A stretch of 64,000 bases of DNA from Bacteroidota bacterium (GTDB lineage: Bacteria; Bacteroidota; Ignavibacteria; UBA10030; UBA8401): the NCBI GenBank assembly GCA_008933835.1, contig WBUG01000002.1, positions 126,929 through 190,928 on the forward strand, in the 5' to 3' direction. This document shows positions 28,222 through 38,084 of the stretch, piece by piece. The notes under the pieces were generated by a model. It was not told the DNA's origin, searched no databases, and saw only the letters and a program-made list of their open reading frames with translations. Both the position numbers and the translations under genes were made by a program. Each line of letters begins with the position of its first letter. Positions within the stretch are counted from its first letter, which is position 1.

Positions 28222-30396
28222 ATGGCGTTCCTCAGAATCGTGCCGCTGCTGGCGTTCGCTGCCATTCTGGCGCACGGTCAATCCGCTCCGTCCCTCACCA
28301 CCATCGATCCCCGCTTTCATAAAGACATCGAACGGCTCACGTCCCGACAGTCCGCCGCAGGCCGTCTGGCATTCTTCAAGGAATCCGGAGGGGAGTACGT
28401 CACCGACGCCGTCGTGCATGCTGGGTCGGCGGACGAAGCACGCCGGCTCGGTATCACACCGCGGACGATCCACGACGGATTCTTCACCGCCCGAATGACC
28501 TTCGCGCAGATGGAAGCGCTCAGCCGGTCGCCGTCCGTCCGCTACATCGAAGCGCCGCGCATACTGCGTCCGCGCCTGAACAAGAGTCTCGTGGACATGA
28601 AAGTGGACAAACTGCACGCCGGGCAGGTCGGTTCGACGGTCTATAAAGGTGACGGCGTCATCGTCGGCGTCATCGACAGCGGCATCGACTGGAAGCACCT
28701 CGATTTCCGGTCGGATACGGACACCACGAAGTCGCGCATCCTGTTCCTGCTGGACCAGACCACCGCACAGGAGTTCACCAAGGCGCAGATCGATAACGAG
28801 CTCGACGGAACGCCGGCCGGGATCGTCACGGAACAGGACCTCTCCGGACACGGCACTCACGTGGCGGGCGTCGCCGCCGGCGACGGCTCTGTTTCGGGCG
28901 GTACATACACCGGCGTCGCGCCGAAGGCCGACCTCATCGTGGTGAAGGCGGGAGACGACGGATTCTCCACGACGAACATCATCGACGGGATGGCGTACAT
29001 CCGGCAGAAAGCGGCGTCCGTCGGCAAACCGTACGTCATCAATATGAGCCTCGGCGGACATGACGGTCCGCACGACGGCACCTCCACGGAAGAGGTCGCG
29101 CTCGATGCGGAAACGGCGACCGGCGCCGGGCGGCAGATCGTCGTGGCGGCGGGGAACGAAGGTTCCGACGCCATCCACGCCGGAGCGACGCTGAGCCAGG
29201 GGGCCAGTACGGTCATCAAGATAAACGTTCCCGCCTACACGCCGGCAGCCGGTTCGGTGAACGACATCATCTACATGACGATGTGGTACCGGAACGGCGA
29301 CAACTTCACCGTCTCCGTCAAGACGCCGAACAACACTGTGGTGCAGGCGGCCACCGGCGGTTCGCAGACCAACGCATCGGCGAACGGTTTCGTCCGCGTC
29401 GTGAACAGCTCCTCGTCGGTGAACTCCAAGGGGGCCAGGGAATGCTACATCGAGATCTACGATAACGATGCGGCCAAACCTCCCACGGCCGACACCTCCT
29501 GGACCATCACCATCACTGCGGGAACGGTCCCGCAGGGCGGGACGTTCGACCTCTGGCTGGCGGGCTCCACCATCTCCGGTGCGGGCGGTGCTCCGGTCCA
29601 GTTCACATCCGGCCATACCTTCGCGAAACTGGTCGGCATCCCTGGGACCGCGGAAAGCGGTATCACCGTCGGTTCGTACGTTACCAAGTGGTCGTGGACG
29701 AACGTCAGCGGCAGCACGTTCTCGTACAATGGAACGGACCGGACCGATAACTTCTCGACCTTCAGCAGCATGGGACCGACCCGCGACGGACGGCAGAAAC
29801 CCGATATCAGCGCACCGGGGCAGGCCATCGGCGCTCCCCGCGCATCGACAGCATCGTTCTCTTCGGCCGTACTGCTGGCCCCCTCCAGTCGGTACGTTAT
29901 CGAACAGGGGACGAGCATGGCCGCACCGCATGTCGCGGGACTGATCGCGCTCATGCTGCAGGCGAATCCCGCCCTGACCGGGACGCAGATCCGGACGAAA
30001 CTCACCGCAACGGCTCGGAAGGATGCGAACACCGGAGCGGCGGCGACGGCGCAATGGGGACACGGCAAGGTCGATGCCCAGGCCGCGATGCAGAGCGTCC
30101 TCTCCGTGCGGCGCGTCGACGGCACCGTTCCTTCCGGTTTCTCGCTCGCACAGAACCATCCCAACCCGTTCAATCCCTCGACCACGATCGAGTTCACGCT
30201 GGCGATGCGCGCCCGCACAGCACTAAAGGTCTATAATGTCCTTGGAGCGGAACTGGCGACGCTGGCCGATGCGGAAATGGACGCCGGACGGTATTCGGTG
30301 CCGTTCGACGCCTCCGGTCTTGCGAGCGGGGTGTATCTGTACGTTCTCACCTCCGGCGGGTCGATGTCCGTCGGAAGGATGACGCTGCTGCGGTGA
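28222..30396 (+). CDS. S8 family serine peptidase (subtilase) with C-terminal T9SS sorting domain
   Basis: Asp GVIDSGIDW, His GHGTHVAGVAAG, Ser GTSMAAPHVAGLIA; tail SGFSLAQNHPNPFNPSTTIEF...SGVYLYVLTSGGSMSVGRMTLLR. Confidence 0.94.
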   Translation: MAFLRIVPLLAFAAILAHGQSAPSLTTIDPRFHKDIERLTSRQSAAGRLAFFKESGGEYVTDAVVHAGSADEARRLGITPRTIHDGFFTARMTFAQMEALSRSPSVRYIEAPRILRPRLNKSLVDMKVDKLHAGQVGSTVYKGDGVIVGVIDSGIDWKHLDFRSDTDTTKSRILFLLDQTTAQEFTKAQIDNELDGTPAGIVTEQDLSGHGTHVAGVAAGDGSVSGGTYTGVAPKADLIVVKAGDDGFSTTNIIDGMAYIRQKAASVGKPYVINMSLGGHDGPHDGTSTEEVALDAETATGAGRQIVVAAGNEGSDAIHAGATLSQGASTVIKINVPAYTPAAGSVNDIIYMTMWYRNGDNFTVSVKTPNNTVVQAATGGSQTNASANGFVRVVNSSSSVNSKGARECYIEIYDNDAAKPPTADTSWTITITAGTVPQGGTFDLWLAGSTISGAGGAPVQFTSGHTFAKLVGIPGTAESGITVGSYVTKWSWTNVSGSTFSYNGTDRTDNFSTFSSMGPTRDGRQKPDISAPGQAIGAPRASTASFSSAVLLAPSSRYVIEQGTSMAAPHVAGLIALMLQANPALTGTQIRTKLTATARKDANTGAAATAQWGHGKVDAQAAMQSVLSVRRVDGTVPSGFSLAQNHPNPFNPSTTIEFTLAMRARTALKVYNVLGAELATLADAEMDAGRYSVPFDASGLASGVYLYVLTSGGSMSVGRMTLLR

Positions 30397-30414
30397 GCGA
30401 CTGGACATGACACG

Positions 30415-31683
30415 ATGAACGCCCTGCCGACCGGTCACACGGACGATCGTTTCCGCGATCGGGACGCGATGCTGCTGCTATCGGCCGTCGCCGCCGGTGC
30501 GGCCGTGGCCCTCTTTCCGGAGCAGCGTCTCCGGTCCCTGCTGCCGGCGCTGACCGCATCCCTCCCGGATTCGTCGTTCAGCGTCATTCACGCTCTGCGC
30601 GGGGGAGTGTTCCTCGCCGTCCTGGTCCTGTTCGTTTCGTATCTCGTTCCGTCCTTCGCCTCCTTCCTGCGTTCGGCATCGATCCGCGGTTCGCTTCCGG
30701 CGGTGCTGCGCCGTTCCGCTGCCGCTTTCGCGGTGACGGCTCTCCTCGTGTTCCCGACCACGCTCGGCATCATGGGGTCTGGATATGCATTGATGAGCAT
30801 CGATCCGTTCGCCTCCATAGACGGGAGCGACCAGCTCTATCAGCGCATCGTGATGCCCGCCGCCGCCTACTTCCTGCAGTTCAAAGGTCCGCTGCTCTTC
30901 CATCTCTTTTCCCTCCTGCTGACGTTCGGCGGATTCGTGCTGATGGGGCTCTTCTTCGCCGTCCGCGGCACGACGCTCTCCGTCGCCGAAACGCTCTCCT
31001 TCGCCGGTACGGCACTGTTCATCACGCAGTTCCAGTCCCCGGGGTATTCCGATCCGCTGCTGGTCGTGCTCATGCTGCTGACGGTGACCGTTCCCCTCGG
31101 TTCGGCGGGCCGGCTTGCGGCGGCGGCCCTGGCTCTGTTCACGCACGAATCGTCCGTGCTCGTGTTCGGGATGATGGCGCTGCTGTATTTCTCGCGACGT
31201 GAACGTCGTGTATATTTCATCATGCTTGCGGTCTATGTCGTGCTGTGGATGGTGAGCTACGGATTCGATGCGTCGGCGCTGCTGGCGGCGCGGAACGTGG
31301 GGGAGAGGAGCGCGCTGCAATGGGTCGCCGGCGAACCGCTGCTCGCCGTCGCCGGACTTCTCGTCTCGTTTAAGGCGCTCTGGCTGCTGCTGGGCATTGC
31401 CGCGGTGCGGTTCGGCGGAAAGGACCTCCTGCCGATGCTCCTGCCCGGTGTTGCGGCATGTCTGGCGGGCGTCGATACATCGAGACTGATGGTGCTCGGT
31501 TTCCTGCCGTTCCTCATGGCGGTCGACTACGTGAAACGGTACGGTCTCCTCCCGCAGCAGGCTCTGCGCGCCGTCGTGTGGAGCAACATCGTTCTTCCTT
31601 CCGTCTACGTGGCGGTGAACAGCGGACCGGTCTGGTTCAGCGGTCTGTACAGCCTTCTTTACACAGGGACCCTCCTGCGATGA
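30415..31683 (+). CDS. Polytopic membrane protein, possible GT-C-like
   Basis: 422 aa, many hydrophobic segments; ATGA overlap with next gene. Confidence 0.7.
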   Translation: MNALPTGHTDDRFRDRDAMLLLSAVAAGAAVALFPEQRLRSLLPALTASLPDSSFSVIHALRGGVFLAVLVLFVSYLVPSFASFLRSASIRGSLPAVLRRSAAAFAVTALLVFPTTLGIMGSGYALMSIDPFASIDGSDQLYQRIVMPAAAYFLQFKGPLLFHLFSLLLTFGGFVLMGLFFAVRGTTLSVAETLSFAGTALFITQFQSPGYSDPLLVVLMLLTVTVPLGSAGRLAAAALALFTHESSVLVFGMMALLYFSRRERRVYFIMLAVYVVLWMVSYGFDASALLAARNVGERSALQWVAGEPLLAVAGLLVSFKALWLLLGIAAVRFGGKDLLPMLLPGVAACLAGVDTSRLMVLGFLPFLMAVDYVKRYGLLPQQALRAVVWSNIVLPSVYVAVNSGPVWFSGLYSLLYTGTLLR

Positions 31684-33632
31684 CCGGAACGCTCCGGACC
31701 ATGCTTCGTTCCCCATCGGCCGCTCTCATCGGCATCCTCGCTGCCACGTTCCTCGTCTTCGCGCCGTCGCTGCAATTCCCGTTCACGAACTGGGACGATG
31801 ATATCCACATCACGGAGAATCCTCTGGTGCAGGGTGCGTCCTGGTCGTCCGTGCCCGAAGCGTTCGCCCCCACCGACCGCTACATGTACCATCCCGTCAC
31901 CATCCTGTCGTACATGGCGGACCAGTCTCTCTCCGGCGGAGCGGCGGCATGGTATCACACGGTGAACGTTGTCCTCCATCTGTTCAATATCATCGCGGCG
32001 TACGTCCTGCTGCGGCGGCTTCCGTTCTCGAAGGGTGTCGTACTTCTCGCCGTGGGACTCTTCGCGTTCCACCCGCTGCAGACCGAATCCGTGGTGTGGA
32101 TATCGGCCCGGAAGGAACTGCTCTACTCGTTCTTCGTCCTTCTCACCGCTATCGCCGCCGAACGGGGGTACCGTCGTCCCGGGGCGGCCTCTCTGACCGT
32201 TGCCGTCCTCCTCTTCGCGCTCGCGCTGCTCTCCAAGCCGACCGCCGTCGTCATTCCGGTCATCGCCGGTGCCGTCGTCCTCGTGCAGCGGCGTCACCCG
32301 GTCCGGACCGCGCTCGTGCTTCCCGCGGCGCTCTTGGTGCTCGCTGCGGCGTTCATGGTGTTCCTGCTGAACGTCCGGACGGAATCCGTCCCATCGTCCG
32401 TCACCGCCTACGCCGCGTGGGACCGCTGGCCGCTCATCGCGTACACGTTCGCGTTCTACCTTTGGAAGTTCTTCATCCCGGCCGGACTCTCGGCATGCTA
32501 CTCGTACCCCGCCGGCTTCACGGTGCTCCACGCCGTCGTGCTCCTGAGCATGGCGCTGCTCGCGGCGGTGCTGCTGCGGTCGGTGCGCGGGGACCGCGCA
32601 GCGCTGATCGCGGCGTTCTCGGCCGTACTGCTTCTCCTGCCGGTGTCGCAGCTCGTTCCGTTCGCGAACGCATCGCTGGTGTCGGACCGGTACGCGTACC
32701 TCCCGCTCCTGCCGATGGCGCTCTTCGTCGGGGAGGGGTTGCGCAGGACACTGCAGGGGAACGGCGCCGACGGAACGGCGGTGCGGTGGTTCGGACGCTT
32801 CGCGGTGACGGCGGCGCTCGTCATCGCCGCGCTGACCGGTGCGGAACGGACCATGGTCTGGCGCAGCAGCATCTCGTTGTTCACAGACGTCATCGCGAAG
32901 GATCCGTCGATCGCCATCGCGTACGGGAATCGGGGAAATGCGTTGGTGCGGGAGGGGCGGTACCGGGAGGGTGTCGACGATGTACATCGATTGCTGCGTC
33001 TGCACCCGGAGAACGCGCGGGCGTATTACAATCTGGGCAATGCATACAGCGGGATGGAATGGTACGACTCCGCCATTTCGTCGTACGATACCGCGTTGAA
33101 GTTGGGGTTCCGGACCACTTCCCTCTATTATAATCATGGGAATGCGCTCTACCAGGTCGGCCGGACGGACGAGGCGATGGAACGGTACCGATTCGCCGCT
33201 TCGATGGCTCCCGGGGATCACCGGCCCTGGTATAGTATGGGGGTCGTCGAGCTCGAGAGCCGCAGGAATCCGGCCGCGGCCGCCTCCCTGTTCGATACCG
33301 CGCTGCGGAGCTCACCGCATGACGCGGCGACGCTGGTCCGCAAGGCGGAAGCGTTGATGATGCTCGACCGACCCGGTGCGGCGCTCCTTGCACTGACCGA
33401 AGCGATGCGGCTCGCCCCCGGGATACGGTCGGAGTCACTGGAACGCCGCATCGATTCGTCGTTGGCCGCGACAACGGCGCGTATCGACTCGCTCTCGAAC
33501 GTCATCGACCGTTCTCCGTACGACCCCGCTCTCTATTCCGTGCGGGCGTCCTGCTTCCTTCGCACGGCGGATACCGTCCGGTGGAGGAACGACCAGATGA
33601 GGTCAGCTTCGCTGCGAGGAGCGAGGCGATGA
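31680..33632 (+). CDS. TMTC-like membrane protein with C-terminal TPR repeats
   Basis: N-terminal loop FTNWDDDIHI, FAFHPLQTESVVW, then TPRs (NARAYYNLGNAYSGMEWYDSAISSYDTAL). Confidence 0.78.
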   Translation: MTGTLRTMLRSPSAALIGILAATFLVFAPSLQFPFTNWDDDIHITENPLVQGASWSSVPEAFAPTDRYMYHPVTILSYMADQSLSGGAAAWYHTVNVVLHLFNIIAAYVLLRRLPFSKGVVLLAVGLFAFHPLQTESVVWISARKELLYSFFVLLTAIAAERGYRRPGAASLTVAVLLFALALLSKPTAVVIPVIAGAVVLVQRRHPVRTALVLPAALLVLAAAFMVFLLNVRTESVPSSVTAYAAWDRWPLIAYTFAFYLWKFFIPAGLSACYSYPAGFTVLHAVVLLSMALLAAVLLRSVRGDRAALIAAFSAVLLLLPVSQLVPFANASLVSDRYAYLPLLPMALFVGEGLRRTLQGNGADGTAVRWFGRFAVTAALVIAALTGAERTMVWRSSISLFTDVIAKDPSIAIAYGNRGNALVREGRYREGVDDVHRLLRLHPENARAYYNLGNAYSGMEWYDSAISSYDTALKLGFRTTSLYYNHGNALYQVGRTDEAMERYRFAASMAPGDHRPWYSMGVVELESRRNPAAAASLFDTALRSSPHDAATLVRKAEALMMLDRPGAALLALTEAMRLAPGIRSESLERRIDSSLAATTARIDSLSNVIDRSPYDPALYSVRASCFLRTADTVRWRNDQMRSASLRGARR

Positions 33633-35533
33633 AGATGAGCGGCAAGAATCTCCTTTCGTTCTACCTCTTGTTCATCGTCTCGGTCGGGGTACGGTTCCCG
33701 CTCCTCTCCGCCGGAATGCTCAACTGGCACGATATGGACCTGATGGCCGCGTTGGACACCGGCTCGCCGTGGCAGAATTACCTGAGCGGGGGAGGAGAAT
33801 CCGGCGGGTGGTACCTGCTGGCATGGTTGCAGCATTCGATCGGTGGACACGGGTATTTCATCTACCATGCTGTCAGCATTCTGCTGCACACCGGGACGGT
33901 CCTGCTCTTCTTCACCGCATTGCTCCGGTTCGGGGTCGCGCTCAGGACCGCATTGACGTCGGCATTGCTATTCTCCCTGCATCCGCTCCAGACGGAGCCG
34001 GTCGGCTGGTTCACGCAGCAGCCGCTCCTCCTCGCGGCATTCCTGTGGCTCGGTGTGGTCCATCTGTATCTCTCGCATGTGCAGGGGAGAGGAAGGTGGT
34101 GGTGGATCGCTTCGCTCGCCGCCGCTTCGGCGCTCTTCTCCCTCCTTCCATCATTGCTGACATTGATCACGATCGGAACGTTGCACCGCCGGCATCGTTC
34201 TCGAACACTTCGGTCCACGGCCTACGCCATCCTGCCGTTCCTGTTACTGTTCGCCGCGGCATCGGTGGTGTCCCGTCCACTCGGGGCGATCGTCCCCGCG
34301 TTCCTCCGAACGGCGGGTGAGGGTCTCGCGGTGCTTCAGAGCGGACCCCGAACGGCGTGGGAGTTCCTCTATCCGTTCTTCCCGCCGCATTTCCACCAAC
34401 CGGCCGACGGAATGATGGGCATCGTCTCTGCCGCCGCCGTTCTGCTCGCCGGAGTCGCCGTGTGGTCGTTCGTCCGGAACGAGGCGTCGCGCATGGGGGC
34501 CTTGCTTGCCCTGCTTCTCTCGCTTCCGGTGGTGACGGGCGTTTCGTTCGGGGATACGGTCTGGACGCACAGCGTCTGGTATCTTTCTCTCCTTCCCGTG
34601 GCGTACCTTACCGTCAGCATCGTGGAGCGCATCGGTGCACTGCTTCCGGGGGTATGGAAGCGAATCGCCATGGTGCCGTTGACCGCGGCAGTCTTGCTCA
34701 TGTCGCACCGCTCGTACCAGGAAGGGACCCGGTGGTCATCATCCGAAACGTTCTGGAACACGCTGCTCGAACATGAGCCGGAGAATCTCTTTGCGCTGGA
34801 TCATCTCTCCATGTCGTATTATGTCCGCGCCGAATACGAAAAGGCGCTCGCGGCCGCCGAGCGAGGGGTGAGCGTCTCTCCGGGAGATATCACGATGCTC
34901 TTCCGGCGTGCATCGGTCGAATATCAGCTCATGTCGCTCGACCGGGCCGATGCGGACCTGCGGCGAGTGCTGTCGCATGACAGTACGCACGTCCTGGCGT
35001 GGTACCATCTGGCGCTCGTCCATGGGGAGTACGGCCGCCACGATTCGGTGGTCGCATTCTGTTCGAAGGCGCTGGCCGTGCGGCCGGACTTCATCCCCGC
35101 TCTGAACAATCGCGGTAATGCGTATGCCCAGTCCGGCCGGTACGTTCTCGCGCGGCGTGACTATGACCGCATCATCGGCATCGATCCGTCATATGCCGAT
35201 GCGTACGGGAACCGCGCGCTGTTATCCCTCCAGACCGGTAACACCGGGAACGCGATCTTCGATTTCAATCGGTACATCCGGCTTGTCCCTCAATCGTTCC
35301 GTGGTTATATCCACCTCGGACTGGCCCAGGTTTTGGCGTCGGATTCCGCCGAAGCATCCTTAGCATTTTTTAAGGTCTCCCGCCTTGATTCTCGGAAGGG
35401 AGAAATGTACCTTAACGCAGTTGCATCGACGTTTTTGCGTTCGGTCCAGGAGTGGACCTTCGCCGAACGAGTGTTGCATGAGACAGGAATCACACTACAG
35501 CACCCTGTCAGAAATACCAGCGCCCGGAAATAA
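33629..35533 (+). CDS. TMTC-like membrane protein with C-terminal TPR repeats (paralogue)
   Basis: LNWHDMDLM, LLFSLHPLQTEPVGW, TPRs (FIPALNNRGNAYAQSGRYVLARRDYDRIIGIDPSYADAYGNRALL). Confidence 0.78.
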   Translation: MKMSGKNLLSFYLLFIVSVGVRFPLLSAGMLNWHDMDLMAALDTGSPWQNYLSGGGESGGWYLLAWLQHSIGGHGYFIYHAVSILLHTGTVLLFFTALLRFGVALRTALTSALLFSLHPLQTEPVGWFTQQPLLLAAFLWLGVVHLYLSHVQGRGRWWWIASLAAASALFSLLPSLLTLITIGTLHRRHRSRTLRSTAYAILPFLLLFAAASVVSRPLGAIVPAFLRTAGEGLAVLQSGPRTAWEFLYPFFPPHFHQPADGMMGIVSAAAVLLAGVAVWSFVRNEASRMGALLALLLSLPVVTGVSFGDTVWTHSVWYLSLLPVAYLTVSIVERIGALLPGVWKRIAMVPLTAAVLLMSHRSYQEGTRWSSSETFWNTLLEHEPENLFALDHLSMSYYVRAEYEKALAAAERGVSVSPGDITMLFRRASVEYQLMSLDRADADLRRVLSHDSTHVLAWYHLALVHGEYGRHDSVVAFCSKALAVRPDFIPALNNRGNAYAQSGRYVLARRDYDRIIGIDPSYADAYGNRALLSLQTGNTGNAIFDFNRYIRLVPQSFRGYIHLGLAQVLASDSAEASLAFFKVSRLDSRKGEMYLNAVASTFLRSVQEWTFAERVLHETGITLQHPVRNTSARK

Positions 35534-35590
35534 TTTCCTGCCCGTGCTGCCGATACGCTGAATTCATCGATTTTTTGGTGTTTCTTTCTT

Positions 35591-35606
35591 TGGCACGCAG
35601 TATGCA
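35591..35606 (+). promoter_or_regulatory. Putative sigma54 (-24/-12) promoter
   Basis: TTGGCACGCAGTATGCA: GG 35592-35593 and GC 35604-35605 separated by exactly 10 bp; ~75 bp upstream of pilin ATG. Confidence 0.7.
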
Positions 35607-35679
35607 AAGGTATTAGGCACGGTTAGGGGAACCAAATTTAATTCACCGTATCTCTCACACATCATAAAGGGTCACAATT

Positions 35680-36093
35680 ATGGGTCAACAGCAGCTTCTC
35701 CTCATCATCCTTGGTGTCATTATCGTCGGTATCGCGGTCGCCGTCGGTATCACCATGTTCCAGGACAACGCGGTCAGCGCGAATCGCGATGCCGTGACGA
35801 ACGACCTGGTGCAGCTCGCTGCGAAGTCGCAGCAGTACTATCGTAAGCCCTCCTCGCTGGGCGGCGGCGGAAACTCCTTCGCCACGCTGACGGCGGATGC
35901 GGCCGGTATGGCGCTGCTCGTCTCCACGGCGTTCTCGAACAACGATAACGGCACCTACACCATCAGCACTGCCGGTACCGCCACCGCCGTCATTTTCACC
36001 GGCGTCGGCAAGACCGCGCTGAGCGATGGCAGCTATCCGACCTACACCTGCACGGTGAATGCGGCCGGTTACGCGATCGCGAAGACCAACTGA
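35680..36093 (+). CDS. Type IV pilin-like protein with minimal MG leader
   Basis: MGQQQLLLIILGVIIVGIAVAVGITMFQDNAVSANRDAV...YYRKPSSLGGGGNSF. Confidence 0.75.
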   Translation: MGQQQLLLIILGVIIVGIAVAVGITMFQDNAVSANRDAVTNDLVQLAAKSQQYYRKPSSLGGGGNSFATLTADAAGMALLVSTAFSNNDNGTYTISTAGTATAVIFTGVGKTALSDGSYPTYTCTVNAAGYAIAKTN

Positions 36094-36107
36094 TCCAATG
36101 CTGTTCT

Positions 36108-36137
36108 GTGATAGGGCGGTGTGAACCGCCTTATCAC
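36108..36137 (+). other. Intercistronic RNA hairpin between pilin paralogues
   Basis: GTGATAGGGCGGT-GTGA-ACCGCCTTATCAC, 13-bp stem with one G-U pair, no following T tract. Confidence 0.75.
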
Positions 36138-36161
36138 GCTAACTATTAGGACCTTCCAGAA

Positions 36162-36575
36162 ATGGGCCAACAACAGCTTCTTCTGATCATACTCGGCGTC
36201 ATCATCGTCGGTATCGCGGTGGCTGTGGGGATCACGCTCTTCCAGGACAACGCCGTGAGCTCCAACAAGGACGCCATGACCAACGACATGATGCATCTCG
36301 CCGCCAAAGCCCGGCATTTCTACTCCCGTCCCACGTCCATGGGGGGAGGGGGACATTCCTTCACGGGGCTCACCGCGGACGCCGCCGGGATGCTGAAGCT
36401 CGTCACCGCCCAGTTCTCCAACAATGCCAACGGCAGTTATTCCATCAAGACCGCCGGGGACAACGGTTCGGTGGTGCTCCTCGGCATCGGGAAGACCGCC
36501 ATGACCGATGGTTCGTACCCGACCATCGAGGTCACCGTCACCCCCAAGGGCCAGACCATCAGTATCGTAAACTGA
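36162..36575 (+). CDS. Type IV pilin-like protein, paralogue of 35680 gene
   Basis: MGQQQLLLIILGVIIVGIAVAVGITLFQDNAVSSNKDAM...FYSRPTSMGGGGHSF. Confidence 0.75.
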   Translation: MGQQQLLLIILGVIIVGIAVAVGITLFQDNAVSSNKDAMTNDMMHLAAKARHFYSRPTSMGGGGHSFTGLTADAAGMLKLVTAQFSNNANGSYSIKTAGDNGSVVLLGIGKTAMTDGSYPTIEVTVTPKGQTISIVN

Positions 36576-36621
36576 CCAACATCACTCCCGAACGGCAGCC
36601 GCATCGGTTCCCTCTCCTCGG

Positions 36622-36650
36622 TTGATTTTCATCCCATCCGATTGTATCTT
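36622..36650 (+). promoter_or_regulatory. Putative sigma70 promoter TTGATT-17 bp-TATCTT
   Basis: -35 36622-36627, -10 36645-36650 upstream of pilC-like gene. Confidence 0.5.
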
Positions 36651-36695
36651 ACCGCATCCACGTCCATTCTTTAGTACGTTCATCCACGGTTCTCT

Positions 36696-38066
36696 ATGCC
36701 AGAATTCCGTATCGACGGCGTCTCCCTGAGCGGCAAGCCGGTGCAGGGTATCATCAACGCCGACACGATCAAGGCGGCCAAGGAGAAGGCGGCGCAGATG
36801 GCACGCGAACGAAAGTTCAAAGTGTCCAACGTGCATCCCCGCACCACCTTCCTGTACCGTGTGAAGAAGGGGAACGAGAAGCCCATCGACGGCGAACAGA
36901 AGGCCTTCACGAAGCAGGAAGTGACCGACGCGCTCTCGAAGATGGGCTATCAGGTGGTGTACGTCCGGAAGAAGATGTTCGATGGGAAGGGGGGGAAGGT
37001 GCCGCCCATCGAAGTGGTGTCGTTCGTCCGCGTGAGCGCGGACCTCATCCGTCAGAAGCTGCCGTTCAACGACATGATGCAGATGATGATCAACGACATC
37101 CAGAACAAGACGCTCCGGGAGGCCATCCGTGAGATCAACCAGGACCTGAAGCAGGGGAAGGACAGCGAGAAGGCGTTCCAGAAGCACGAGAAGGCGCTCG
37201 GAAAGTTCGCGGCGCATATGCTCGGTCTGGCCTCCAAGTCCGGCAACATGGGAGAGATCTTCGAGAGCACGGCGAAGTTCCTCGAGCGGAACGCGCAGTT
37301 CAAGAAGGACCTCAAGAGCGCCCTCATCATGCCGGTGGTCACGCTCGTCATCCTCTTCGTCGCCGTCGGTTACTACGTCGCGGTCATCTTCCCGGAGACG
37401 GCGAACCTCTTCCAGAAGTTCAAGATCGAACTCCCGCCGATGACCGCCGCCACGCTGAAGCTGAGCGCATTCCTCACGGAGAACATCGTCTGGATCGCGT
37501 TGTCGTTCGGTATCCCTTTCGTCCTCTTCGGCCGCTGGGCCGCGACGGAGAAGGGGCGCCTCGTCATCGACCACTATATCTGGAAGATCCCCTCCATCGG
37601 CGACCTGCTGCACAAGATGAGCATCGAGATCTTCTGCCGCGTCTTCTACGCCCTCTACTCCGGCTCCGGCGAGAACATCGAGGTCATCCGCATGGCCTCC
37701 GAAGCGTGCGGCAACAAGTACATGGAATCGCAGATCAAGAACGTCGCCCTGCCGATGATGGTGGACAAGGGGGCGGGCATCACCGAAGCGTTCGAAGCCT
37801 CCGGCGTCTTCACCAAGACGGCCCTCTCCCGCTTCCATTCCGGCGCGGAGACCGGCAACGTGAAGAACACCGCCCTCCAGCTCGCGGAGTACTACGAGAA
37901 GGAGACGGGCTACCGCATGCGGAACGCCATCGACTTCATCCAGCTCATCATCTCGATGATCATCATGATCGTGCTCACCGCGCTGACGCTGGTCTCGTCC
38001 GAAACGGCGACCGTGAAACCGAAACCGCCGGGCGGGTGGCTCCACTTCCTCTCGACGTTCTTCTAA
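36696..38066 (+). CDS. pilC: Type II secretion/type IV pilus inner-membrane platform protein (PilC/GspF family)
   Basis: VVSFVRVSADLIRQKLPFNDMMQMM, two GspF domains, 3 TM segments. Confidence 0.9.
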   Translation: MPEFRIDGVSLSGKPVQGIINADTIKAAKEKAAQMARERKFKVSNVHPRTTFLYRVKKGNEKPIDGEQKAFTKQEVTDALSKMGYQVVYVRKKMFDGKGGKVPPIEVVSFVRVSADLIRQKLPFNDMMQMMINDIQNKTLREAIREINQDLKQGKDSEKAFQKHEKALGKFAAHMLGLASKSGNMGEIFESTAKFLERNAQFKKDLKSALIMPVVTLVILFVAVGYYVAVIFPETANLFQKFKIELPPMTAATLKLSAFLTENIVWIALSFGIPFVLFGRWAATEKGRLVIDHYIWKIPSIGDLLHKMSIEIFCRVFYALYSGSGENIEVIRMASEACGNKYMESQIKNVALPMMVDKGAGITEAFEASGVFTKTALSRFHSGAETGNVKNTALQLAEYYEKETGYRMRNAIDFIQLIISMIIMIVLTALTLVSSETATVKPKPPGGWLHFLSTFF

Positions 38067-38084
38067 TCCACCGGGGACCGCTGC

